Positions 24,144-32,844 of a stretch of 64,000 bases of DNA are shown here, piece by piece. The DNA is taken from positions 1,488,001 through 1,552,000 of the forward strand of contig JAJHTX010000008.1 in the NCBI GenBank assembly GCA_032164295.1. The letters run 5' to 3'. How positions within the stretch are numbered: position 1 is the first letter of the stretch; each line of letters begins with the position of its first letter. The position numbers and the translations under genes were made by a program. Source of the DNA: Inonotus obliquus (lineage: Eukaryota > Basidiomycota > Agaricomycetes > Hymenochaetales > Hymenochaetaceae). Under the pieces are notes generated by a model. It made no database searches and had not been told where the DNA came from. It saw nothing but the letters and a program-made list of their open reading frames with translations.

Positions 24144-24820
24144 CAGAAGGTGTTGACTTAAAATTGTCATTATTATTTATGCTTATCCTGGAATCTATTA
24201 AACTGACCTTGGGGGATTCGTTTCGATGAATCGCCGAGCATACCAAGGGTATCTGCATGTTGTTATGCTTGGAGGGGTTTCCATTGTGATGGATTCACTC
24301 CATAGGGTTTTGTTCCGTCTAAGTCTTTGTGTACGTGTTGGAATTCTTCATGTCAGGCGATGGATGTCTTGCATCTGGCAGAAGTCCTTATTCCTGATTG
24401 TTTCTCGCCTGCGAACCTTGCTGACATGCGTAAGTTTGTCGTTATGCGCTTGGGGAAATAAGTCTTTGAGAATTTCGGATCTGTTCAGGCGAAGATGTCA
24501 AATCATTCCGACATTCTACAACTACCTATTACCCGAGGGAATGCACCCGAAATTGCTGGATTATGTATGTCCCTGATATCTGGCGATAACCAACTAGAAA
24601 GAATCGCAAGGAAACAACGTTAGAAGTACTGCACTATAGTGCGTCTTCACCTTTCACTGACACATCATCCAACTAACTTCATAATCAACAAACTTTAGAT
24701 TGCGGTTCAAACAATCGGCTTCTGGTATACTGCATATACTGTATAGCTAAGTATATACAATACCGACAATATGTCCGATTAGAAGAGTCCTTTGTGGGTG
24801 CGAGACTGGTTATCATTAAT
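24144..24820. other. Intergenic
   Basis: No gene is supported. A 116-codon plus-strand frame at 24226-24576 is Leu/Arg/Cys-rich without a recognisable domain and is treated as chance. Confidence 0.4.
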
Positions 24821-25609
24821 TCAGAAAGAGGCGGTGGAACTGACGATGGCAGACGAAGGCGCTTCTGTGAACGAGGAAACTACTCCAGACGGTACGCTGG
24901 TGAACGAGGAGACAACTCCAGACGAGATATCGGTGAATGAAGATACGACTCCAGATGAAACCGTGGTGCTCGCAATGGAAGTTATTGACGAAACAACTCC
25001 AGAAGATACAGTAGTTCCAGAGGAAGGCACAGTCGTGAAAGACGAAACGATGGAACTTCCACTGCCAAACGTGACCGTCGTAATTGGGTTCGGGGGAACG
25101 TCTGTGGTGGTCGGGATAGGAGCAGATCCAACACCATAAGCGATTGAAGTTACAACAGATCCGAAAGTGGTGGTGATCGGTACGGACGTCGCAGGAATGG
25201 TCTCAGTGATCGTGATGACGCTAGGCGTGCCATCGCAACCACCGCTGGGAACGCCGGAAGACGTGCTGGAGACGCTAATCAGTGAGCTACTGCTTATGAA
25301 GACAGTAATGGGAACCCCCGATGATATGGGAAAGCTGTCGAACGTGGTAGTATCATCGCCTGAGGGAGAGACAGTGGACGTGTCTAATATTGCGCTACCG
25401 AGTTCGGAGGTCGAAGGGACGACTGTGGTTACACCAGTAGAGTCTGTAACGATGCTCGTAGTTACCGGAGACGTCGTGATAATCTGTGGTGCCTAAGGTT
25501 GACTGGGTAAGTGAGGCCAGGTAATAGAGACATTTGAAGTTCAAGAACGCACCGGAGCGGCAAGCGCACACGAAACGACGGCCAGAACGAGAAGCTTCGA
25601 GGAAATCAT
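24821..25609 (-). CDS. Secreted Ser/Thr/Val-rich repeat protein
   Basis: Two exons (25609-25553, 25492-24821) encode 242 aa. The first exon is a complete signal peptide (SSKLLVLAVVSCALAAP). The mature protein is almost wholly Ser, Thr, Val and Ile, with one isolated Cys. The C-terminal fifty or so residues contain about four imperfect repeats of S-S-G-V-V-S-S-F/I-T spaced by Thr/Ala/Asp residues. Such proteins are usually heavily O-mannosylated wall or surface proteins. There is no hydrophobic GPI tail, so it is probably released or wall-associated. A TATAAAA box lies about 90 bp upstream. The reverse strand also stays open (24792-25139, with ETTPDE repeats), a side effect of the repeat composition. 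Confidence 0.82.
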
Positions 25610-25695
25610 GTTGGTTATTATTCTTGTAGGTCGTGAAGTAGTAAGGAGAGCCGAGAAAAGAGCTGACTATGACCTTTTGCTTTGCAAGCTGAGTC

Positions 25696-25702
25696 TTTTA
25701 TA
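25696..25702 (-). promoter_or_regulatory. TATA box of Ser/Thr-rich protein gene
   Basis: Minus-strand TATAAAA about 90 bp upstream of the ATG at 25609. Confidence 0.5.
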
Positions 25703-26210
25703 GCGTATCGGGCTCTCGTAACCGACAGAGAAGAGCACCGTTATGTCTCCATAGACTTGAAACATAAACATATTCTTGGGCGATCCGAAGCTCTGCAATT
25801 GACAATGAATTCATCTTCTTCGCACGAAGATATGTTTTGAAACACTTGAAGGAAGGATTTTCGAAGCTTTGAGGCTTCGTTTTGTACAGCACATCCCTTC
25901 ATACCCGTCAGTAGTTTGCGCCCCGAGGGCCAGGCTCTCCGTTTCTAGTATTCGTGGGTACTCGTGAGAGAATCGAGAGATAATGAATCACGAAGGCGGG
26001 AAACAAGCCCGCTCATCGTCGTCATCAACATAGCTTGACTGCGGATAGCGGTGAGCAAGGTGAATTTTGGGATCGCTCGGGGAGGGCCAAGTCCCGCTCA
26101 CGCAAGCGAATCGCCGTCTATGGGAGAAAGACTCAGCCTCAGCTCAATTACGATGACGTAAGCACCTGAGGCGACTTGATCAAAGCACGTGATCGTCGCG
26201 ATATTTGAGT
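25703..26210. other. Intergenic
   Basis: No gene is supported. A short motif, tcacgcaag-n-gaatcgccg, at about 26099-26117 also occurs near 21581-21599; its meaning is unknown. Confidence 0.35.
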
Positions 26211-26878
26211 TACTGTCGCAATCTGTACGGGTGCAACCAGAGGGTCTGCGTTACAGTGACGAAATAGGCAACCGGTCCGTGTTTTCGCGTTACTTGACTG
26301 GTTACATGCAACCAAAGGACCTGCAAATAGGTGCAAGAATGTTACTTTGTTAGATATACTCGAGATTCAGATCTCATCATCAGAACGTAGAAACTCTTCA
26401 CTATTTCCTATTCTAATAGATGTTCTTTCATCCTAAATATTGAGACACAAAATCAACTAAAATTCTTGTCATTGAGAATATCTTCTATTGAGAATATCTT
26501 CTAACTGGTCTTTCGGTCGGTTCACATCCTTGATTTGGCGAATAACTTGAAGATAGTAGTTGAAATGCTCGAGAATGCACACAGAAGTAGTAAAACCCCC
26601 CTTCCTTCAGCTACTCTTTGTATGTACCTCCTACTTCCAGTGAGGAAGATCTCTTTGCATTTGACAACCATTGCAAGGCATGGGTTGAAGGTAATTTGCT
26701 TGGGCTAATTGATGACTAGAAGGACAATTTTTTTTCGATCTTTTCAAGTACAAGTAATAATATACCCTGTAACGCCTAATATAGGAAGCAACCTGATACC
26801 CGCGTTACACGTTACCCTATGCAACGCAACTTTCTCTGCGTTACCGTTACAGTTGCACCCGTACAGATTGCGACAGTA
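26211..26878. mobile_element. Short inverted-repeat-ended element (MITE-like)
   Basis: The first 27 bases (26211-26237, starting TACTGTCGCAATC) are a perfect reverse complement of 26852-26878. Between them lie many GTTAC/GTAAC motifs near both ends, and no coding frame. A length of 668 bp, perfect inverted ends and outermost TA bases suit a non-autonomous DNA element with a TA target duplication. The right end abuts the 5' end of LINE copy 1 with no spacer. Superfamily not assignable from sequence alone. Confidence 0.6.
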
Positions 26879-29035
26879 TTCGTCCCTGACCCTGCATTAG
26901 TGAGGTCGCAGATGTCCCAGGCATCCTTAGAGGACCTGAGGGCACGCACAGCGGACTCTGGGTGGGATGGCCACACTTCTGACCAGTGGACAGTTCCTAC
27001 TGGCCACAGTGTCGACACAGCGGTCGCAGACGCTTTGAACGAACAAGACGCCTTGGCTAAACGCCTGGGCAAACGTAAGGCTTCCGGGGAGGCGGCTAAG
27101 GAGGCCGCTCCACCGGGAAAGAAAACGTGGGACGAGCAAATGGAGGTGGAAAGTGTTTACGACGCACGGTCCGCCTACGCCCAGACATATGATTATGTGG
27201 GCGAAGTGTTTGACCGGGTGGAAAAGGAATTCCAGGTCCCGGAACTTGTTGCTGAGTCACCCGGCTCCCAACCGGGGTCGGCGGCACACAACTTCGAGCA
27301 GATGGGCTATACGCTCGGCAAGGTCACGGCCTTGATCTTCTCAGCCCTTTCTCAGTCGCGGGAGGACGGTCCTTTCGCTACCAATGATGACATGGACCGT
27401 TTCCACTGGGGCTTCTCGAACGGTTACAGCAAGGAGTCCCTCTTTCCGGGCTCTTTTGAGGATGGCATTCGTCATCTAGCAAGCGAGTGGGCGATTACCC
27501 CGGCGGTCTACCCAACACATGGTACGGACGTGGACCCACAGATGTATGCGATCTTGGACCGGCTGAAGCTGATAGGTGAGCAACAGACGGTAGCAAACCG
27601 TCAGGCGCGGGAGGAGGCTCTAGAGACGAGCAAACAGTTGGCCGTTTTGGGGGAACGGTTGAAGAAGGTTGAACAGGGACGTTTGCCGAGTCCCGTCCAC
27701 CAGACGACCTCAGAGGGCCAAGGGCTCCAGGCGTCTAGGTGGGCACAACCCCCCGCTGTGCAGGGTGCTGCCCCGGGAGGAGGACAGCATAAAGCACCCC
27801 AGGGAACAACCCCTATTCGACGCCCGGGTGTGCAGGTAGCGGCCCCCGGAGCGCAGGTTGTGCATAACGCTAACCCCCAACAGGCGCCCCCTCCCAAGCC
27901 AAAGGGCAAGGGCAAGGGCAAGGAGATTGAGGTTATAGACGTCGACGCCATCAACTCCTCCAATGAGGCTAAGGGTATCCCGGACCGGTACATCCGGTAT
28001 ATTCCCGCCCCGGCTCCGGCTCCGGCTCCTTTCGTTCCAGTCACACGGAAGAATGCGGGCAGTCACACGTACGCGCAGGCGGCTAACGCTGGCCAACAGG
28101 GTGCAGGCCCGAACAGAGTGGTCCCTAAGAAGAAGAAGACCACCATAAACGACATACGCATGCGAAAGGCCAAGACCGCCACTAGTCTCGGTTTCACAAT
28201 CAAACCTCGTCCATCTCTTTCTAGGGAGGAGGCGTACGTTCTGGCCCGGGCCACTAAGCCCAGCCCCAAGAAAGGCGGCCCGTTGACCGTACGAAAGGCG
28301 AGCTGGTCGATGAAAGGGATCCTCGTGGTTGACGTGGACGCGCGTCCGGATGCGACGGACATGGGAGCGGAGTGGGCGGAAGCCATGCAGGCGAAGCTCA
28401 GGATTACGTCAGACGCTATGACGTCAGTGGAATTCACTCCCTTCACGGAGTCGTTCCAGTTCATTGTACCGGGGTTCCCAATCTTGAATCCCTCGACGAA
28501 ACAAATCCACACCCCGGCGGAAATCGCAGCTGAACTCCGCTTATCTAACGCGGTCTTCAACGAGTTCCCGTTCACAGAAGTGCCACGTTTCATGGGTCAA
28601 CCAGCAACGCTCCAGGAACTGCTCAGCCGCAATCGCTCAGCCACAGCAGCGATCATGGTGGCAGTCTCGCACCCGCTGAAGGCGAAGGAGGCAATCTTCC
28701 ACAACAATGGCGTCGTACGTCGTTCTATCCGCTACTATGGTCGAAACCAGTATGCAGTCGAACCCAAGGCGCGCACCAGCCCAATCCAATGCAAGAAGTG
28801 TTACCGCTTCCGTCATAGCGACCAGGACTGTACGGAGCTATACAGATGCGCTCGATGTGCGGAACCACATCAGACGGAGCTGTGCGAGAACAAGTGCGCG
28901 GACTGTGCTGACGTCACGTCCTGCGTGCACGTGGTCAAGTGCGCGAACTGCCGCGGGGCCCACCGGGCCGATTACCAGAACTGTCCCAAGAAGCCTACGA
29001 ACATTAGGCGATCGTCTTCCCCTCCCACTTATTAA
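26819..29035 (+). CDS. LINE ORF1 (gag-like, zinc knuckles), copy 1, 5'-truncated with substitute start
   Basis: 738-codon open frame. From F/V-P-D-P-A-L-V onwards it matches ORF1 of copy 2 almost residue for residue. The first roughly 20 residues are not LINE: they are read from the inverted-repeat end of the adjacent element (ATG at 26819), so a foreign start codon is joined in frame. Compared with copy 2, about 55 N-terminal residues are lost. Domains: a low-complexity Pro/Gln/Gly linker with KGKGKGKE, a conserved central region, then three C-terminal zinc knuckles of CCHC type (CKKC...H...C, CARC...H...C, CANC...H...C). Gag-like ORF1 proteins bind element RNA. It ends TAATG, overlapping the ORF2 start by one base. 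Confidence 0.88.
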   Translation: MQRNFLCVTVTVAPVQIATVFVPDPALVRSQMSQASLEDLRARTADSGWDGHTSDQWTVPTGHSVDTAVADALNEQDALAKRLGKRKASGEAAKEAAPPGKKTWDEQMEVESVYDARSAYAQTYDYVGEVFDRVEKEFQVPELVAESPGSQPGSAAHNFEQMGYTLGKVTALIFSALSQSREDGPFATNDDMDRFHWGFSNGYSKESLFPGSFEDGIRHLASEWAITPAVYPTHGTDVDPQMYAILDRLKLIGEQQTVANRQAREEALETSKQLAVLGERLKKVEQGRLPSPVHQTTSEGQGLQASRWAQPPAVQGAAPGGGQHKAPQGTTPIRRPGVQVAAPGAQVVHNANPQQAPPPKPKGKGKGKEIEVIDVDAINSSNEAKGIPDRYIRYIPAPAPAPAPFVPVTRKNAGSHTYAQAANAGQQGAGPNRVVPKKKKTTINDIRMRKAKTATSLGFTIKPRPSLSREEAYVLARATKPSPKKGGPLTVRKASWSMKGILVVDVDARPDATDMGAEWAEAMQAKLRITSDAMTSVEFTPFTESFQFIVPGFPILNPSTKQIHTPAEIAAELRLSNAVFNEFPFTEVPRFMGQPATLQELLSRNRSATAAIMVAVSHPLKAKEAIFHNNGVVRRSIRYYGRNQYAVEPKARTSPIQCKKCYRFRHSDQDCTELYRCARCAEPHQTELCENKCADCADVTSCVHVVKCANCRGAHRADYQNCPKKPTNIRRSSSPPTY

Positions 29036-32000
29036 TGAAGGGGCAACTCAAACTGGTATCATACAACGCTGGTCGTTCGGGCATCTCTTTATATATGGCT
29101 CAACATCTTCTTCAGCAAACGCACTTTACGGCGTGGGATTTAGACATATGGTGTATCCAGGAGATACCCCATATACAGGTGGGAACAGCGCGCACGACAG
29201 GGGAGCGGGAGGTTGTGGCGATGGGAGCGCCACTTTTTGAAGCGCACACGATGGTCCTGGCTAAAGGACAGAACCCATGGGTAGGCATAGCGATCCCTAA
29301 AGGCATACGCTGGTCACAACATGATGACGTCCCGGACGAAACCATGGTGCACGCGGAGTTACATGTAGGGGAGGGCAACCTTTATATTTTCTCTGTCTAC
29401 TGTCCTCACGCCACACACCGCACTACATGGGGCGCTACAGCCGCTCGGTTCCGGCGGGGTTTTCCGGAAGGGTCGATCATAGGCGGCGATTTCAATGCGA
29501 AGTCTCACTGGTCAAATAGGGGAATAGCCAGCACCTCGATTAGAGAGCGCGACAACTTCTTCAATGAATGGCTTGATAACCACCCGGAATTCACGTACGC
29601 AGATGACCCAGATACAATCACGTGTCACGGCGAACGGTTAGGATCAGGAACTCATCCTGACGCTATCCTCTTCACTCCGGCGTCTCTGCCAGACCTACAC
29701 CAAACATGGAAGATTCACCCACACATCGTTAAGAGAGGTCATCACTGCGTTATCACAGCGGATCTTTCCAACTGGAGCAATCGTGCCAGTCTCGAACGTA
29801 CGGGTATCCCGAACGACAAGGCTGATCTTTGGGCAGCTGAGTTGGAATATGCGGTTCCTCCTGGGTTTTGGAACAGCCAACCTACGAGTGGACAGGCCGT
29901 GGTGTCGTGGTTTGCTCAATTGTTCACGAGTGCTAATCAGGCTACGAGCTGCCTCGTATACGAAACAGTTTCCCAGCGCAAGGCGAGGTGGTGGGACGAG
30001 GAATGTGACCGACGGGTGGAGGAGGGCGCGCCGGATTTACTCTTCTGGCTGCGCAACCGGAGATGGGAGTGGTACCACACACGAAGGAATGAAGCGGGCA
30101 ACGTTACGCCGTGGAAATTCCATAAGGCTGGCTTACCCAGACGACAGACGAACATCCCAACATTGACAACTCCCTTTCGGGCTGTCCGACATGTGGAGAT
30201 TGCGGAGGCGTTCCGCCAACATTACTTCCCCGCTCGGGACCCAGCGAGGGACGAGGAGGAAGAACACCTCGCGTCTCAGGAACAACAGCGGTCTTTCTCG
30301 GAAAGTGAGGTTCTGTCGGCGCTTAAGGGAATGCCGGCCAATAGCGCACCGGGCCCTTCGGGTATGACATTCCACGCAATCAGTCCCGCAGTGCGGCGAC
30401 ACGTAGGATGTTTTACAAGCATGTTTAATGCGATGGTACGACATGGCGTCTACCCCCCGGAGTTTAAGCGTTCCATTGTGGCTATGGTACGCAAACCTAA
30501 ACCCTACCCTCTTGACTCTCCCAGAGCGTATAGGCCGATATGTGTGGAGGAAGTGTTGGCCAAACTCTTCGAGTGCATGGTAGCGGAACGACTGCAAGCG
30601 CTTGTATACCGTCACCCAGCATTTGACCGCCGACAATACGGTGGTAGACGTGGCGCGTCGGTCATGACGGCCTGGCACGCTTTGATGTCTCAGATCAGCG
30701 ACATTGATCCCCATTACACGGTGGTGGGTTTTGACATCCAGGGTTTCTTCGATAACATAGAGTCGGCCCACCTGAGAAAGGGACTGGATCTCCTGGGGGT
30801 TCCGCAGTCGCTTAACAACACGATCATGCAATTCATGAAGCAGCGCATGATCGCTTTCTCCTTCAATGGGCAGCGGTCGCAATGGATGCAGAAACCAGAC
30901 GCGGGAGTTCCTCAGGGATCTCCCATGTCCCCGGTGTTGGCAAATATAGCTGCAAACACGGTGCTACGCCTTTTGACCAACCGCTCGCTGATGTTCTATA
31001 TGGACGACGGGCTCCTAGTGACCACTGGTAACAACGCATTTGCGGTGGCCAGGTCAACTCAGGATGGTATGCGGCAAATCAATGACGCGCTCGTCGGCAT
31101 CGGGCTCCAAATCGACAAGGCATCCATCCAGGGTGTAGCGCTGGGGAGAACTCGGCGACGAACGGGCGGGAGAACGACGGCATCTGCTCCGATCCACTTG
31201 GATAATGAGAGAGTTGAATGGGCCAAACCTGTGATCAAATGGCTGGGTATCGAAATGACGGATTTCCGTGGTTTCAGGCCACATATTCTGTCGCGACTAA
31301 ACGTGGCCAAGCATACATGGAACGCGCTACGCTGGCAAACATGCTCCACAACGGGGCTACGCCTCAAGGCGATGCGCCGATATTATCAGAATATCTTGCT
31401 CCCGGTCTTGGCATGGGGAGCGCCTATCTGGATGACGCAGCAGCCGGAGCTTGCAGTGCTTTTCGATGGCATTCACCAGAAGGCGCTACGCGATCTAGGC
31501 GCATGGCTTCCTTTCACACGAACGGACATCATGGAGGCCCTGGCGGGTGTTCCCCTGCTTATGATGAACATGGCTTACATAGCGGAGACACAGAACGCAG
31601 CGATAGATGCTCATCGCTTAGGTTCACCCCCGATCCCAGAAGCTTACATGCGCAGTATCGTTCCACGCCCCATGATCCCACTGCTACCTTTCCCGAGATC
31701 CGAGTATCGAGCAGTATGGCAAAGGATGACTGCACAGATAGTCTCTATCATGCCCCAGGGTCTCCCACCACGGGTGTGGGTCTATGCGTTGAGTCAGCCG
31801 AGGAGGGCGGAGGTTTGGACAGAAGTCGGCAGGGAGCCGATGGAGAAACAAGTTGCCTACCAGGCGACAGAGGACATGGACCAATTCTGTTTAGTTCTAG
31901 TCTCTTTGGTCAAATTTCTTTATGGCCATTTGGCACATCCTTTTGTTAATTTTGGTTTTCCTATTCAGGTTCCAATTTTTATTCCCATAGAGTTTCGCGC

Positions 32001-32589
32001 GGACTTGATTTCTCCTATTCCTTCGTCCCTCGCGATCATCGAACAGATTGTCTCGGCACTTGCTCAGACTAACATTTTTCTTTACTTTAGACCGTGGCCA
32101 GCTAGACTGTTCCCGGTCAAACCTCCGCTGGACGACAACGAATACACGTTGTTCCCAGCCGCTACTGTGGAAGGGCTCAGGGTATCTGCAAGAACGGCAA
32201 TGCTCCAGGCCTGGAAGGCGACGTTGGCGACGAACGGCGCGCATATGCACCATACGATAGAAACTCCTGCTCAGAGGGAGCTTCTCCGCGGAGTCCGTTT
32301 CTCTCCGGTCCACATCACACACGCCAACATATCTCGCGTTGGTGAAACTACGGCCCTCCGACTGCTAGCAGGCGTTACTACAGTGGGAGAGTTCTTAAAT
32401 CGTATGTTCCCGGACGAACACCCTGACTGTGAGACATGCAGGGAGCTAGACACTATCCGCCACCGGCTCCTACAGTGCCCAAGAGGAAGGCAGGCGTTTC
32501 CGCGCGCCCCCTCGCTGAACTGGTTTCACCAGTTCCACAACATTCTAGCGTCTAAACAGGCGCTTATTGATATCTTCAAACCCCCATAG
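29035..32589 (+). CDS. LINE ORF2: APE endonuclease and reverse transcriptase, copy 1
   Basis: 1184 codons, intact. The N-terminal 230 residues are an endonuclease/exonuclease/phosphatase domain (LVSYNAGRSG, IQEIPH, IGGDFNAKS, the HPDAIL segment, KRGHHCVIT). Reverse transcriptase follows: APGPSGMTFHAI, YRPICVEEVLAKL, GFDIQGFFDNI (motif A Asp), GVPQGSPMSPVLANI (motif B), FYMDDGLL (motif C, YMDD near residue 655), KWLGIEM. A thumb-like region follows, then a late hydrophobic, T-rich-coded segment, and a terminal CX2CX7HX4C motif (CETC...H...C, about residues 1125-1143). I find no RNase H motif. The ORF starts on the ATG within TAATG, overlapping the ORF1 stop, so reinitiation is the likely way it is translated. 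Confidence 0.93.
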   Translation: MKGQLKLVSYNAGRSGISLYMAQHLLQQTHFTAWDLDIWCIQEIPHIQVGTARTTGEREVVAMGAPLFEAHTMVLAKGQNPWVGIAIPKGIRWSQHDDVPDETMVHAELHVGEGNLYIFSVYCPHATHRTTWGATAARFRRGFPEGSIIGGDFNAKSHWSNRGIASTSIRERDNFFNEWLDNHPEFTYADDPDTITCHGERLGSGTHPDAILFTPASLPDLHQTWKIHPHIVKRGHHCVITADLSNWSNRASLERTGIPNDKADLWAAELEYAVPPGFWNSQPTSGQAVVSWFAQLFTSANQATSCLVYETVSQRKARWWDEECDRRVEEGAPDLLFWLRNRRWEWYHTRRNEAGNVTPWKFHKAGLPRRQTNIPTLTTPFRAVRHVEIAEAFRQHYFPARDPARDEEEEHLASQEQQRSFSESEVLSALKGMPANSAPGPSGMTFHAISPAVRRHVGCFTSMFNAMVRHGVYPPEFKRSIVAMVRKPKPYPLDSPRAYRPICVEEVLAKLFECMVAERLQALVYRHPAFDRRQYGGRRGASVMTAWHALMSQISDIDPHYTVVGFDIQGFFDNIESAHLRKGLDLLGVPQSLNNTIMQFMKQRMIAFSFNGQRSQWMQKPDAGVPQGSPMSPVLANIAANTVLRLLTNRSLMFYMDDGLLVTTGNNAFAVARSTQDGMRQINDALVGIGLQIDKASIQGVALGRTRRRTGGRTTASAPIHLDNERVEWAKPVIKWLGIEMTDFRGFRPHILSRLNVAKHTWNALRWQTCSTTGLRLKAMRRYYQNILLPVLAWGAPIWMTQQPELAVLFDGIHQKALRDLGAWLPFTRTDIMEALAGVPLLMMNMAYIAETQNAAIDAHRLGSPPIPEAYMRSIVPRPMIPLLPFPRSEYRAVWQRMTAQIVSIMPQGLPPRVWVYALSQPRRAEVWTEVGREPMEKQVAYQATEDMDQFCLVLVSLVKFLYGHLAHPFVNFGFPIQVPIFIPIEFRADLISPIPSSLAIIEQIVSALAQTNIFLYFRPWPARLFPVKPPLDDNEYTLFPAATVEGLRVSARTAMLQAWKATLATNGAHMHHTIETPAQRELLRGVRFSPVHITHANISRVGETTALRLLAGVTTVGEFLNRMFPDEHPDCETCRELDTIRHRLLQCPRGRQAFPRAPSLNWFHQFHNILASKQALIDIFKPP

Positions 32590-32782
32590 GCTAAGGTTTT
32601 TGTACGCGCAGCCTCGGCTGTGACGTTTTCCTTATGCCTACGGCGGCCATTTTTTTCCTTTTATAATTCGGAAGTTTTCCCATCATCTTACCTTTCGGTA
32701 CACGCTAGCTTCGCTATGTTGGTTTTCCTTACTTTGGCGGTCCAGTTGCTTTGTCCTGGGAATTTGTAGGCCTTAGGCTAAT

Positions 32783-32793
32783 TTTATATATAT
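32783..32793 (+). promoter_or_regulatory. TATA-like run in LINE copy 1 3' end, upstream of copy 2
   Basis: The sequence tttatatatat lies about 52-62 bp upstream of the copy 2 ORF1 ATG (32845). Because copy 2 has almost no 5' UTR of its own, this run in the preceding copy's 3' end is the nearest candidate core promoter. The same run recurs at 38899-38910. Confidence 0.4.
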
Positions 32794-32844
32794 CAAATAC
32801 ATTTTGCTTGTTAGAGTTATTTGGCTTCTCTCTCTTTGACCACC

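Larger units (their letters stand above)
26879..32826 (+). mobile_element. LINE (non-LTR retrotransposon), copy 1, 5'-truncated
   Basis: About 5.95 kb. Homology to copy 2 begins at about 26879 and ends with the shared 3' terminal block ...ttagagttatttggct at 32826, after which copy 2 starts without spacer. Both long ORFs are uninterrupted (ORF1 lacks its native N-terminus). There is no poly(A) tail; the 3' UTR (about 240 bp) ends in a unique block including a TATATATAT run. APE-type endonuclease plus RT places it among APE-bearing fungal LINEs (Tad1, Deceiver or Inkcap-like groups); the exact clade needs a phylogeny. Confidence 0.93.

Noticed and set aside
24226..24576. 116-codon plus-strand frame after the third kinase
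   Set aside because: Leu/Arg/Cys-rich composition without domain, start context, duplicate copy or splice continuation.
28063..28593. Long antisense frames in both LINE ORF1 copies (176 and 214 codons)
   Set aside because: They mirror GC-rich coding sequence of ORF1 in the opposite strand, have no motif, and are conserved only because the sense ORF is.
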